Below are positions 7,728 through 17,189 of a DNA stretch of 64,000 nucleotides, in pieces. Origin of the DNA: Candidatus Pelagibacter sp. (lineage in GTDB: Bacteria > Pseudomonadota > Alphaproteobacteria > Pelagibacterales > Pelagibacteraceae); contig JAOINI010000003.1 in the NCBI GenBank assembly GCA_028139285.1, positions 1-64,000 on the forward strand. The letters run 5' to 3'. Under the pieces are notes generated by a model. The model saw nothing but the letters and a program-made list of their open reading frames with translations, made no database searches and was not told where the DNA came from. A program made the translations under genes and the position numbers. Every line of letters begins with the position of its first letter. Within the stretch, counting starts at the first letter, position 1.

Positions 7728-9089
7728 TTAATTAGCGAATAATGTATCTGGCAACCAAAGAGCTATTCCTGGAAATAGATACATTAAAAACATGGCAAAT
7801 ATAACAATACCTAGGAAAGGCATAATGCCTCTAAATATTTCCATTAACTCTACATTTTTAGATTGGACACCTTTTAAATAGTAGGCGGACATTGCCATCG
7901 GCGGTGTTAAAAATGAAGTTTGTAAATTCAAAGCGATAAGCATTGCGAAAAAATATGGATTTACCTCGAAGAAAGCTACTAAAGGTAAAAATATTGGAAC
8001 AAATATAATTAAAATTTCTGTCCACTCTAATGGCCATCCTAATAAGAAAATAATTATTTGTGTGATTACTAAGAATTGCCATGGTTGTAAATTCATTGAT
8101 TTAAAGAAATGCTCAAAAACTTCATGGCCACCTAAGTAAGAAAAAACAGATGCGAAAGTCCAAGAGCCAATGAATAACCACATTATCATTGCAGTTGTTT
8201 TTGCTGTTAGAAATACAGACTCTTTAAAATTTTTCCATTTCAAAGTCTTGTAAAAATAAGAAAGCACTAATGCACCAAAGGCTCCTACTGCTGCAGCCTC
8301 TGCAGGTGTAGCAAGCCCTCCTAAAATAGTTCCTAATACTAATATAATTAATGAGAAAAGAGGTAAGAACGAAACCATAACCTCTTTTAAAATTTCAGAT
8401 CTTGGCGGAATATCCTCTTTTGGAGGTTTAGGCGCTATTGATGGATTAAAATAAGCAAGTGTAACTGCGTACATAATATAAAGACCAGCTAATAATAATC
8501 CTGGGAAAATTGCTGCTGCAAACAATCTTAAAGGAGAAAGCTGAGCAATAACTGAGTAAACAATTAACATGATACTTGGAGGAATCAAAATTCCTAAACA
8601 TCCACCAGAACAAATTACTCCTGAAGCAAATTTTTTATCGTATCCTGCCCTTATCATTGCAGGCCATGCAAGTAATCCCATTAGTGTAACAACAGCACCA
8701 ATAATTCCTGTCGCTGTTGAAAATAAAGCGCAAGTTACAAGAGCGGCAACAGCCATAGAAGCTGGTAATCTATGAGATGCTAGTCTTATCGCAAAAAACA
8801 ATCTAGAAACAATTCCGGCTCTCTCAACTAAGTAGCCCATAAATAAAAAGAGTGGGACGGCGGTTAAAACAGTATTATCCATCACTGTATAAGTATTCTG
8901 AACAAATAATTGGAAAATTCTATTATCAAAAAAATGTTCCATTCTAGAAGGATCAAAATAAGCGTAGTAACCAAAACCAACTCCCATTGCCATTAATGTA
9001 AATGCAATTGGAAAACCAAGTAGAACTGCAAATAGGAATATGCTCATCATTAGAATTGCGATTTCAGGATTGGTTAAACTAAATAACAT
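7728..9089 (-). CDS. dctM: TRAP transporter large permease subunit (DctM family)
   Basis: This is the large, about 12-helix subunit that couples sodium gradients to uptake of the solute delivered by the periplasmic DctP protein. The 453 aa show DctM landmarks: IAFTLMAMGVGFGYYAY, TAVPLFLFMGYLVERAG, GGCLGILIPPSIMLIVY, GGLATPAEAAAVGAFGAL and FLTPPMAMSAYYLKG. It overlaps dctQ by 11 nt. The length and the large hydrophilic loop around FNPSIAPKPPKEDIPPR fit the group annotated for mannitol/chloroaromatic or 2-oxoacid TRAP systems. Confidence 0.95.
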   Translation of the reverse strand: MLFSLTNPEIAILMMSIFLFAVLLGFPIAFTLMAMGVGFGYYAYFDPSRMEHFFDNRIFQLFVQNTYTVMDNTVLTAVPLFLFMGYLVERAGIVSRLFFAIRLASHRLPASMAVAALVTCALFSTATGIIGAVVTLMGLLAWPAMIRAGYDKKFASGVICSGGCLGILIPPSIMLIVYSVIAQLSPLRLFAAAIFPGLLLAGLYIMYAVTLAYFNPSIAPKPPKEDIPPRSEILKEVMVSFLPLFSLIILVLGTILGGLATPAEAAAVGAFGALVLSYFYKTLKWKNFKESVFLTAKTTAMIMWLFIGSWTFASVFSYLGGHEVFEHFFKSMNLQPWQFLVITQIIIFLLGWPLEWTEILIIFVPIFLPLVAFFEVNPYFFAMLIALNLQTSFLTPPMAMSAYYLKGVQSKNVELMEIFRGIMPFLGIVIFAMFLMYLFPGIALWLPDTLFAN

Positions 9090-9663
9090 CTTTTTGATCC
9101 TCGTCTTGTGAAGTTCTCATTAACATTTTTTCTGTTTCCTCTGCCACAACCATTCTTGCAGGCCAGTGACCGGTTTGAATACAAATAATTGCTCTACATA
9201 CTTCGCTGATGCCCTGGATAACTAATAATATTCCTGCTGCAGGTATCAAAGATTTCGCCATATAAATTTGGATTTGTGCCGGACTATTCCAGCTTGTTTC
9301 TTTTATCTTCCATGCAAGCGAAGCATATTCATAACCGTAAAACGCAAGCGCGAGTACACCAGGGAAGAAAAATATAAAATATAATACTAAATCGATATAA
9401 CCTTGTGTTCTTGGTTTAAATAGTCGGTAAATTACGTCACCTCTAACGTGAGCCTCAGTAGATAAAGTGTATGCGCCTGCCATCATAAAAATTGCGCCAT
9501 ACATTTGTAAACTGAAATCGAAATTCCATAAGGTAGGAGCATTGAAAGCATATGCCATAACTACTTCATAACAAGTTCCTCCCATTAAAATTACGATACA
9601 CCATGAAAATGCCTTCCCTACGGAAGTACTTAAAGTATCTGCAAAGTGAATAAATCCTCTCAT
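9079..9663 (-). CDS. dctQ: TRAP transporter small permease subunit (DctQ family)
   Basis: The 194 aa contain four hydrophobic segments, as DctQ proteins do: around 17-38, 50-66, 92-115 and 142-165. MYGAIFMMAGAYTLSTEAHVRGDV is the recognisable DctQ core. It forms a membrane complex with DctM. It follows dctP after an 84-nt gap that holds a strong hairpin, and overlaps dctM by 11 nt, so Q and M are coupled while P is separated. Confidence 0.93.
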   Translation of the reverse strand: MRGFIHFADTLSTSVGKAFSWCIVILMGGTCYEVVMAYAFNAPTLWNFDFSLQMYGAIFMMAGAYTLSTEAHVRGDVIYRLFKPRTQGYIDLVLYFIFFFPGVLALAFYGYEYASLAWKIKETSWNSPAQIQIYMAKSLIPAAGILLVIQGISEVCRAIICIQTGHWPARMVVAEETEKMLMRTSQDEDQKDVI

Positions 9664-9701
9664 GAAATTTTAAACTATTCTAATTTTTTTGTAATTTCCA
9701 T

Positions 9702-9732
9702 AAAAAAAGGGGGCGCAAATACGCCCCCTTTT
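9702..9732 (-). terminator. Strong hairpin between dctP and dctQM
   Basis: GGGGGCG (9709-9715) and CGCCCCC (9722-9728) form a perfect 7-bp GC stem with a 6-nt loop. It is flanked by A7 on one side and T4 on the other. On the minus strand the stem is followed by TTTTTTTA, a classic intrinsic terminator directly after dctP. Partial read-through would give more binding protein than permease, a common TRAP and ABC arrangement. Confidence 0.9.
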
Positions 9733-9747
9733 ATGTTTAAAATATAA

Positions 9748-10896
9748 TTAAATTTTAACTTTTGCTATTGAACCGAACTCGTTCTCGTAAGCCAACTTGT
9801 AATTAGGTTGGTTCATGAGTAAGTATTTCATAACTCTCTTAGCATAAGCTTTTTGTGAGTCTACAATCTTTTTAAAGAATGGATCTTTCTTATTGAAATC
9901 ACCGATTACTTTATCCCAACCTTTTAACTGTTGAGCTAAGATCGCATCTGACGTTTGATACACATTTACTTTGTGCTGATTCATCAATTTAGACAAGTCA
10001 GCTGAGTATCTTACTAATGCTTTAAAGTAGTTATCACTGTTCGCAGCATAAGCAGCATTTTTTAGGATAGCCTGATGTTTAGGCGATAATCCGTTAAATG
10101 TCTTCTTATTTACTGGGATTTCAAACATCTCTTGAGATTGGTGGAAGCTTCCTAAGTGATAATGCTTAGAAACATCTTGCATACCAAACTGAGAGTCTGA
10201 AGTTGGGTTGTTAAACTCAGCAGCTTCAATCAAACCTGTCTTCATTGCAGGCTGAATTTCGCCACCTGGTAATTGTCTTACAACCATTCCCATTGCTGTT
10301 AATACGTTAGTAGCTAATCCTACTGTTCTGTACTTCATTCCTTTTACATCAGATACTTTTGTTACGTTCTTTTTGAACCATCCAAAAGGCTGTGCAGGCA
10401 TTGGCATATGGAAGAAACCAATATAGTCGAAACCAACTTTTGCAAGTGTTTCATCATAAAGTTTTCTACCTCCACCATACTCTATCCATCCCATAATTTC
10501 TTGAGATGACATTCCGTATGAGGGACCAGTACCGAATAGAGAAGCTGCTGGATTTTTTCCATACCAGTAAGCTGTTACCCAGTGTCCCATATCAAGTACA
10601 CCTGAACTTACTGCTTGTCCAATCTCCGAAGTCTTAACTACAGCTCCAACTGGCTGAAGATCAATTTTTAATTCACCTCCAGACATGTCGCCTACCATTT
10701 TTGCGTAGTCGCCAGCCATTTCAAAGAAAATGTTAGCGCCTGACGGCCAAGCCGCTTGCATCTTTAAAGTTTGCGGAGCACCAAATGCAACGTTAGGCAT
10801 TGCAACTGTTGCTGCTGCTGCAGCACCCGTAGCTGCTGCTGCTTTAAAGAACTTACGTCTTGATGGAGTTTTTACTCCTTTTTTTATTTTTGACAT
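9748..10896 (-). CDS. dctP: TRAP transporter substrate-binding protein (DctP family, TakP-like)
   Basis: This is the periplasmic solute receptor for DctQM. The N-terminus has a twin-arginine-like signal (SRRKFFKAAAATG followed by an alanine-rich stretch to VAFG). The mature part opens LKMQAAWPSGANIFFEMA. It continues with GHWVTAYWYGKNPAASLF, GMKYRTVGLATNVLTAMG and EAAEFNNPTSDSQFGM, a pattern I associate with the 2-oxoacid (TakP) or 'mannitol/chloroaromatic' annotated group. The nearby glycolate and lactate-type oxidases suggest a small hydroxy or oxo acid. It has a rare strong ribosome binding site and is probably highly expressed. Confidence 0.93.
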   Translation of the reverse strand: MSKIKKGVKTPSRRKFFKAAAATGAAAAATVAMPNVAFGAPQTLKMQAAWPSGANIFFEMAGDYAKMVGDMSGGELKIDLQPVGAVVKTSEIGQAVSSGVLDMGHWVTAYWYGKNPAASLFGTGPSYGMSSQEIMGWIEYGGGRKLYDETLAKVGFDYIGFFHMPMPAQPFGWFKKNVTKVSDVKGMKYRTVGLATNVLTAMGMVVRQLPGGEIQPAMKTGLIEAAEFNNPTSDSQFGMQDVSKHYHLGSFHQSQEMFEIPVNKKTFNGLSPKHQAILKNAAYAANSDNYFKALVRYSADLSKLMNQHKVNVYQTSDAILAQQLKGWDKVIGDFNKKDPFFKKIVDSQKAYAKRVMKYLLMNQPNYKLAYENEFGSIAKVKI

Positions 10897-10900
10897 ATGT

Positions 10901-10920
10901 CCTCCGTTAGTTAATTAACT
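10901..10920 (-). promoter_or_regulatory. Strong Shine-Dalgarno and 12-bp palindrome upstream of dctP
   Basis: On the minus strand GGAGG (10901-10905) lies 4 nt before the dctP ATG. It is one of very few consensus ribosome binding sites in this window. Directly upstream, AGTTAATTAACT (10909-10920) is a perfect 12-bp palindrome that could be an operator or simply AT-rich sequence. Confidence 0.6.
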
Positions 10921-11001
10921 CAAAGATTTAAGCATAAACTCAATTCAGAGTCTCGCTCTTTTTAGAATTATTTTAAATTGTAGATTCAATCTCTAGGTGT
11001 A

Positions 11002-11958
11002 CTAATTCACCTGATCTTGTGGTTTATTGCCAGAAAAAAAATCCTCAAGATTTTTTGTAGCCCTAAATGCCATATCCCACCTAGTTCTTTTTGTTGCGCT
11101 TCCTAAATGTGGAAGTAAAAAAATATTTTTTAACTTCAAATATTCTGGATGAATTTTTGGCTCACCATTATAAACATCTAAACCGTAAGCGAATACTTTT
11201 CCACTTTTCAATGCTTCTATCATAGCATCATCGTCAACTATATCTCCTCTTGCGGCGTTGCCTACAACAGTATTTTCTTCTAGATAGCTTAGCGTTTCTT
11301 TGTTCACAAGTTTTGTTGTTTCTGGAGTTGCAGGACAGTTAATTGATAAAAATTCACTTTGTTTAAAAAGGCTTTTTAAATCATTATGATAAATTGCACC
11401 ATCTTCCAATTCTGGTGAAAGTTTAGATCTATTATGATAATGAATTTCCATATTAAAAGCCTTAGCTCTTTTAGCAACTGCCCTTCCTATTCTGCCCATT
11501 CCTAATATTCCTAGTTTTTTATTAGACATTTGTTTTCCTAACAAGAAATCCCATGACCATTTCCAATTTTGAGTTTCAGCTGCTAGACGTCCCTCATAAG
11601 CTTTTCTTGAAGCACCTAGTAAAAGTAAAATCTGAATATCTGCTGTAGCATCTGTAAGTACGTCGGGTGTATTCGTTACAGTAATTCCTTTTTCTTTTGC
11701 AGCTTTTATATCTATATTTCCAAAACCAACTGCGCCATTAGCAATAATTTTTATGGAACTCGAAAGTTTAGAGATGGTATCAGCACTGATAGGATCAGAA
11801 ACAGAACTTAATATCCCGTCAAAATTTTTGGAGCCATCTATTATTTCTTGAGGTTTATAAATCTTATCATCTTTATTTAAAGTAACTTCAAATAATTCTT
11901 TTAGTTTCTCCTCATTTTCTTTGAGAAGTTTTCTTGTAACAAAAATTTTTTTTTTCAT
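11002..11958 (-). CDS. NAD(P)-dependent D-2-hydroxyacid dehydrogenase (glyoxylate reductase-like)
   Basis: The 318 aa have the D-isomer 2-hydroxyacid dehydrogenase fold. A catalytic domain is interrupted by a Rossmann domain with LGILGMGRIGRAVAKRA (GxGxxG near 151). Substrate residues are visible: VGFGNIDIKAAKEKGI near 96, Arg in NAARGDIVDDDAM, Glu in the NGEP region and His in PHLGSAT. Relatives reduce glyoxylate, hydroxypyruvate or 2-ketogluconate. It lies one base after glcF, so a role in glyoxylate/glycolate balance is a reasonable inference. Confidence 0.9.
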   Translation of the reverse strand: MKKKIFVTRKLLKENEEKLKELFEVTLNKDDKIYKPQEIIDGSKNFDGILSSVSDPISADTISKLSSSIKIIANGAVGFGNIDIKAAKEKGITVTNTPDVLTDATADIQILLLLGASRKAYEGRLAAETQNWKWSWDFLLGKQMSNKKLGILGMGRIGRAVAKRAKAFNMEIHYHNRSKLSPELEDGAIYHNDLKSLFKQSEFLSINCPATPETTKLVNKETLSYLEENTVVGNAARGDIVDDDAMIEALKSGKVFAYGLDVYNGEPKIHPEYLKLKNIFLLPHLGSATKRTRWDMAFRATKNLEDFFSGNKPQDQVN

Positions 11959-11959
11959 T

Positions 11960-13258
11960 TTAAAAATTATTTAGTTTGTACGGCTTGGGTCCTCCGGTAA
12001 ACCAATCAAGTAACTCTACGGTATGGATAATTGGTATTCGAGTACCAGCTGAAATTTGTGTCATACAACCAATATTACCTGTTGAAATAAAATCAGGTGA
12101 AATTTTTTCTATATTATTTACCTTATTCTTTAAAAGTGATTTAGCCATCTTTTGATGTAAAATATTGTAAGTACCCGCGGAGCCACAACACAAATGTCCT
12201 TCAGGAATATCTAGTACTTCGTTACCAGTTTTTGAAATTAAATCTTTTGGTTGATCGTGAACTTTTTGTCCATGTTGCATCGAACATGCTGAATGATACG
12301 CTATTCTATATTTTTTTTCTGAGTTTAAATTTATGTTTAATTTTAAATTTTCGTCGAGGTATTCGGTAATATCTTTAGTTAATTCTGAAATTTTTTTTGC
12401 TTTCTTTTTCAGGTCTTTATCATTTTTAAAAATATGACCATAGTCTTTTAATGTTGTCCCGCATCCAGATGTATTACTTATTATCGCATCCAATCCATTT
12501 TTAAGATACTCTTCGTGCCAGCTCTCAATATTATTTTTAAATGACTCGTGTGCTAGTTTTTGTTTTCCCAAATGATGATTTAAAGAACCACAACAATTAA
12601 TATCTGGCATTACTACGACTTCAACATTGTGTCTATTTAAAAGTCTTATAGTAGCCTCATTTATTTCAGGAGAAATAACTCTTTGCACACATCCAGTTAA
12701 TAAAGCCACTCTTGAAACCTTCTTACCTTTATTAACCTCGTAAACTTTTTGATCTTTTAATTTTTTTCCTGGGATTTTATCTGGCATTAAATTTAATGCG
12801 TTTCTAATAAATTTTGGAAATAAAAAACTAAATGGTTTAATTAGTTTAGATGATAAAGCCATTAACAAAAACATTTTTGGTCTCGGTAGTACAAAAGAAA
12901 GTATATTTCTAAATACTCTATCTAAAAAAGGCCTTTTGTAAGTTTCTTCAACATAATTCCTACCATGGTCAATTAAATGCATATAGTTCACTCCTGAAGG
13001 GCAAGTCGTCATACATGAGTAACAGGATAAACAGCTATCGATGTGTTTTGTTATTTCTTTTGTGGCTGGTTTTTTATTCTCTAACATATCTTTTATAAGA
13101 TATATTCTTCCTCTTGGTCCTTCTAACTCCTCTCCATTTACTTGATAAGTAGGGCAAGTAGCATTACACATTCCGCAGTGAACGCATTTCCTTATAATTG
13201 TTTCACTCGTTTTATTATCTTTGTCTTGAAGTTGTTTATCTGTAAATGATGTTTGCAT
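11960..13258 (-). CDS. glcF: Glycolate oxidase iron-sulfur subunit GlcF
   Basis: GlcF carries electrons from glycolate oxidation to the membrane quinone pool. Two ferredoxin motifs bind [4Fe-4S] clusters: CVHCGMCNATCPTY near 25 and CLSCYSCMTTCPSG near 74. Two CCG domains follow, with GCVQRVISPEI and NCCGSLNHH near 200-220 and HSACSMQHGQ and HLCCGSAGTYN near 325-360. At 432 aa it has the normal length. It is directly adjacent to glcE (stop and start abut). Confidence 0.96.
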   Translation of the reverse strand: MQTSFTDKQLQDKDNKTSETIIRKCVHCGMCNATCPTYQVNGEELEGPRGRIYLIKDMLENKKPATKEITKHIDSCLSCYSCMTTCPSGVNYMHLIDHGRNYVEETYKRPFLDRVFRNILSFVLPRPKMFLLMALSSKLIKPFSFLFPKFIRNALNLMPDKIPGKKLKDQKVYEVNKGKKVSRVALLTGCVQRVISPEINEATIRLLNRHNVEVVVMPDINCCGSLNHHLGKQKLAHESFKNNIESWHEEYLKNGLDAIISNTSGCGTTLKDYGHIFKNDKDLKKKAKKISELTKDITEYLDENLKLNINLNSEKKYRIAYHSACSMQHGQKVHDQPKDLISKTGNEVLDIPEGHLCCGSAGTYNILHQKMAKSLLKNKVNNIEKISPDFISTGNIGCMTQISAGTRIPIIHTVELLDWFTGGPKPYKLNNF

Positions 13259-14518
13259 TTAAATTCCTGTGTACATTTTCCCTGGATTAAAAATTCTTTT
13301 AGGGTCAAAACTCCTTTTAATTTTTTCACTTATTTTATACTTAATTGGATCTATTGTAAAAATATCAGCAGAAGCTTTTAGATCCTCTTCAACTTTAATT
13401 AAAGTAATATATCCTTGATGTTTTTTTACTCTATCCTTGATTTCACTAAGAATTTTTGTGTTCAATTGATCAAATGAGGCCCAGATTAGACCACCTCCCC
13501 AATCAATAAAATATTTAATCTCAAAATTTTTAAGTTTTTGGATAACCTGTAAGGTTTCGCTCATTGGCAAAACTATTCTTAATAAATTACTTTTTAAACT
13601 TTTAAAAACCTCTAAATTTTTTGTCCTACTCCAAAAAATATTACTTTGCTCACTATCTAAAATAGAAAGCTCTTGATCCAAAAGACCTAATTCTTTAGAC
13701 AATCTGTTTGTTCTTTGATCCACAGAATTTGTTGGACCTTCAATTCTTATAGCAGTTAAGCCTCCATCGTGTGTAAGATCATTCAGAACAAAATCTTTTC
13801 CAAAATAGTCTGGATAAAAAACTCCACCAGATGGATCTGTAGAAGATGACAATGCTTTTCCAAGAAAGTCTAGTGCTTTTTTAAGATGAGGGTTCTTTAT
13901 AATTAAAGTTTTACTTGTTTCTGGTTTTGGTAAAACTTTTATTGAAAGCTCAGTTAATATCGTGAGTGTTCCAAAAGATCCTGATATTAATTTACTTAAA
14001 TCATAACCAGTAACATTTTTAACTACTGTTCCCCCAGATTTAATAGTTTCACCTTTTCCGTTAATCCCTTGAAATCCAAGTATGTGGTCTCGAACACTTC
14101 CAACTTTAAATCTTCGTGATCCAGCAAAATTACATGAAACGACTCCACCAATCGAACCGCTGTTACTTTCCCCAGAAAATAAGTAACCAAAATCATTCGG
14201 TTCAAAAGCTAATTGCTGATTATTTTTGTCTAGCTCCCCTATTATTTCTTTCAAAGGTGTACCAGCTTTAACTTTGATATAGAGCTCTTCAGGTTTGTAA
14301 TCAATAATACCTTTATAATCAGAAAGATCTAAAGTTTTTTCAGATTGAAAATTTCTTCCAATTTTATTTTTTGATTTTAATCCATTGATTTCTAAAGGTA
14401 TATTTTTTCTATAACAAGTTTTAACTATCTCAACTATTTCCTCTCTTGAAGTAGGTTTAAAAATATTTTGATTAAAATCTAGGGATGTCTGGGAATTTTG
14501 TTTTTCCTCCATGGACAT
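13259..14518 (-). CDS. glcE: Glycolate oxidase subunit GlcE
   Basis: GlcE is the second FAD-binding-type subunit of the GlcDEF complex. After about 15 residues the FAD_binding_4 fold appears (IVKTCYRKNIPLEINGLKSK, KAGTPLKEI, GGVVSCNFAGSRRFKVGSVRDHILG, KSGGTVVKNVTGYDLSKL). The C-terminus FDPKRIFNPGKMYTGI is typical. I start at the ATG at 14518, which has AAGGGAGAG just upstream, not at the ATG at 14539. Even so it overlaps glcD by 47 bp, an unusually long overlap that suggests strict coupling. Confidence 0.93.
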   Translation of the reverse strand: MSMEEKQNSQTSLDFNQNIFKPTSREEIVEIVKTCYRKNIPLEINGLKSKNKIGRNFQSEKTLDLSDYKGIIDYKPEELYIKVKAGTPLKEIIGELDKNNQQLAFEPNDFGYLFSGESNSGSIGGVVSCNFAGSRRFKVGSVRDHILGFQGINGKGETIKSGGTVVKNVTGYDLSKLISGSFGTLTILTELSIKVLPKPETSKTLIIKNPHLKKALDFLGKALSSSTDPSGGVFYPDYFGKDFVLNDLTHDGGLTAIRIEGPTNSVDQRTNRLSKELGLLDQELSILDSEQSNIFWSRTKNLEVFKSLKSNLLRIVLPMSETLQVIQKLKNFEIKYFIDWGGGLIWASFDQLNTKILSEIKDRVKKHQGYITLIKVEEDLKASADIFTIDPIKYKISEKIKRSFDPKRIFNPGKMYTGI

Positions 14519-15968
14519 GAACTCTCCCTTCCTCAGCACATTTTCTAAGTATTGGATAAACTTTGCCTGGATTTAATAATGAGTTTGGATCTAAAGCAAC
14601 TTTAATTGTTAATTGTTGTTGTATATCTTTATCATTGAATGCTTCACACATTAATTCTCTTTTCTCTATACCAACTCCGTGTTCACCGGTTAGAGCCCCA
14701 CCGACTTTTACGCAATACTTTAAGATATCAGCTCCAAACTCCTCACATTTCCTTAAAGACTCTTTGTCATTTGCATCAAACATAATTAGAGGATGGAGGT
14801 TTCCATCTCCTGCATGAAATGCGTTGGCAACTGGCAAATTATATTTTTTAGAAAGTCTTGAAATTTCATTTAAAACCTCAGCAAGTTTTCCTCTAGGTAT
14901 TGAACCATCCATACACATGTAATCAGGCGCTAAAACTCCACATGCCGGAAAAGCTGCTTTCCTACCTGCCCAAAATTTTAATCTCTCTTCATTTGATTTA
15001 CTGATTTTTAAACTTGATGAATTATTTTTTTCAGCAATTTCTTTTGTCTTTTGAATGTAAGCTTCAACTTCATGTTCTGTTCCATCAAATTCTACAATCA
15101 TCATCGCCTCTGCATCAGTTGGGTAACCTGCTTTGGAATAATCATTAGTTGCTTTCGTCAGAGCTTTATCCATTATTTCCATCCCAGCCGGTATACATCC
15201 CTCTGCAATTATTTCAGCAACACAGTTTCCCGCATCTTCAATTGATGGAAACCCAACTAAAGCGGCTTTGACAACTTCAGGCGACTTTAAAATTTTTACA
15301 GTAACCTCTGTGATAACACCAAGTAAACCCTCTGAACCTGTCATCAAACCTAAAAAATCATATCCCTCCGCGTCCATGGCTTTACCACCAAATTTAGTAA
15401 CAGTTCCATCCATTAAAACTACTTGAATACCCAAAAGATTATTTGTAGTAGCACCGTATTTAAGAGAATGAACTCCGCCAGAATTTTCAGCTACGTTTCC
15501 GCCTATGGAACATGCGATTTGACTTGATGGATCCGGAGCATAATAAAAACCTTTGTCTTGAACAGCATGAGTGATTGCTAAATTTGTTACACAAGGTTGC
15601 GTAACCACACATCTATTTTCATAATCAATCTCAATTATTTTATTAAATTTTCCCATTGCCATTAGAACACAATCTTCTAAAGGCATCGAACCACCAGATA
15701 AACCTGTACCTGCTCCTCTTGGGACTACTTTAACTTTGTTCTCATTACAATATTTTAAAATTTGACTAACTTCCTCAACTGTCTCAGGCATAACTACTAA
15801 AAGAGGCATTTGTCTATAAGCCGTCAAGCCGTCAGTTTCGAAAGGTCTTAGTTCATCAGGATTTGAAAGAACATTTTTAGAATTGATAATTCCACAAAGA
15901 TCCGATGCAATTTTATCTTTTTTAGACATAATTGCGTTATCAACTTTTGGCATTTGTAAACTGCTCAT
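14472..15968 (-). CDS. glcD: Glycolate oxidase catalytic subunit GlcD
   Basis: This is the FAD-linked subunit that oxidises glycolate (and often D-lactate) to glyoxylate. The 498 aa show the PCMH-type FAD domain (VVPRGAGTGLSGGSMPL near 80, CSIGGNVAENSGGVHSLKYG near 150, LMTGSEGLLGVITE near 210). The FAD-oxidase C domain has AFHAGDGNLHPLIMFD near 385 and TGEHGVGIEKR near 425, whose histidines are conserved in the family. The C-terminus LDPNSLLNPGKVYP overlaps glcE. It is 8 nt downstream of the aminotransferase gene. Confidence 0.97.
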   Translation of the reverse strand: MSSLQMPKVDNAIMSKKDKIASDLCGIINSKNVLSNPDELRPFETDGLTAYRQMPLLVVMPETVEEVSQILKYCNENKVKVVPRGAGTGLSGGSMPLEDCVLMAMGKFNKIIEIDYENRCVVTQPCVTNLAITHAVQDKGFYYAPDPSSQIACSIGGNVAENSGGVHSLKYGATTNNLLGIQVVLMDGTVTKFGGKAMDAEGYDFLGLMTGSEGLLGVITEVTVKILKSPEVVKAALVGFPSIEDAGNCVAEIIAEGCIPAGMEIMDKALTKATNDYSKAGYPTDAEAMMIVEFDGTEHEVEAYIQKTKEIAEKNNSSSLKISKSNEERLKFWAGRKAAFPACGVLAPDYMCMDGSIPRGKLAEVLNEISRLSKKYNLPVANAFHAGDGNLHPLIMFDANDKESLRKCEEFGADILKYCVKVGGALTGEHGVGIEKRELMCEAFNDKDIQQQLTIKVALDPNSLLNPGKVYPILRKCAEEGRVHVHGGKTKFPDIPRF

Positions 15969-15976
15969 AATTAATC

Positions 15977-17140
15977 CTACTTAAGCATTTTTGATATTTT
16001 ATCTAGTGCTTTTTGAATGTTATCCCTTGATGCGGCGAAGCTAAAACGTACATAATCTACCGATGTTTTGCCAAATGCTGTTCCTGGAACAATTGCCACA
16101 CCTGCTTCGTGCATACATTTCTTTGAAAATTCACTCCCACTCATACCTGTTCCCTTTACATTTGGAAAAGCGTAAAACGCTCCACCAGGCATACTGCATT
16201 CAACACCAGGTAAATCATTTAAACCTTTGTGAATTAATTTTCTTCTTTGATCAAACTTTTCCATCATATGATGTATAGAGTCGTCGGGTCCATCTAATGC
16301 TGCTATTCCAGCAAATTGTGAAGGCGCATTTACACAAGAAAAACTATTTATAGCTAACTTAGTTACATGAGGAATTAAATTTTCTGGCCATACGCTCCAG
16401 CCCATTCTCCAGCCAGTCATGGAGTAAGCTTTGCTCCATCCATCTAAAACTATCAACCTGTCTTGCAAATCTGGGTAATTGAAAAAAGTTGGCATCTCTT
16501 TTCCATCGAAAATTTGTCTGCTATAAATTTCATCACTAAGAATTGTAACGTGTGGATGTTTCTTTAAACCTTCGGCAAGAAAATCAATTGCAGGTTTTTC
16601 AACAAAACTTCCTGTTGGATTATTGGGATTTATCAGTATCACAAGACGAGTTTTGTCTGTTATTAAAGATAAAATTTTTTCAGGATCAAACTTTAAATCT
16701 TTTTCTTTTGTTAAATCATATGGAACTGCTTTGGCACCAGTATAATTGATCATAGACTCATAAATTGGAAAACCAGGTGTTGGATGAACTATTTCTGCAC
16801 CAGGCTCGCCGATCATTTGAATAGCAAAGTACATTGTAGGTTTTCCACCAGGCATAATCATAATTCGCTCGGGACTAACTTCTTTTTTATATAAACTTTT
16901 TATTTTTCTTGAAACTGCTTGCCGGCATTCAGCAATCCCGTTAGCTAAAACATATCCATGATGTCCGTCATCAATAGCTTTTTTTGCTGCGTCCATAATA
17001 TGTTTAGGAGTCATAAAATCTGGCTGACCTAAACCTAAGTGAATCATTTCTTTACCCTGAGCTTCAAGCTTCTTAGCTTCAGCTAATACACTAAAAGCGG
17101 TTTCTGTTCCAAGTCTCTCTAAATTTTTTGCTAATTTCAT
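15977..17140 (-). CDS. PLP-dependent class I/II aminotransferase
   Basis: This is a fold-type I aminotransferase of 387 aa. Typical motifs are GLGQPDFMTPKHI near 36, the NPNNPTGS pyridine-ring site near 172, SDEIYS near 203 and the PLP lysine in DGWSKAYSMTGWRMGW near 237. RFSFAAS near the C-terminus holds the carboxylate-binding arginine. The family includes aspartate, alanine and glyoxylate-using enzymes. Its place 8 nt before glcD makes glyoxylate-to-glycine transamination an attractive guess, but specificity cannot be read from sequence. Confidence 0.92.
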   Translation of the reverse strand: MKLAKNLERLGTETAFSVLAEAKKLEAQGKEMIHLGLGQPDFMTPKHIMDAAKKAIDDGHHGYVLANGIAECRQAVSRKIKSLYKKEVSPERIMIMPGGKPTMYFAIQMIGEPGAEIVHPTPGFPIYESMINYTGAKAVPYDLTKEKDLKFDPEKILSLITDKTRLVILINPNNPTGSFVEKPAIDFLAEGLKKHPHVTILSDEIYSRQIFDGKEMPTFFNYPDLQDRLIVLDGWSKAYSMTGWRMGWSVWPENLIPHVTKLAINSFSCVNAPSQFAGIAALDGPDDSIHHMMEKFDQRRKLIHKGLNDLPGVECSMPGGAFYAFPNVKGTGMSGSEFSKKCMHEAGVAIVPGTAFGKTSVDYVRFSFAASRDNIQKALDKISKMLK

Positions 17141-17189
17141 ATTCTAAACCTAGTATTTATTTATACTTTTGAAAACCAGTTTTTTTGCA

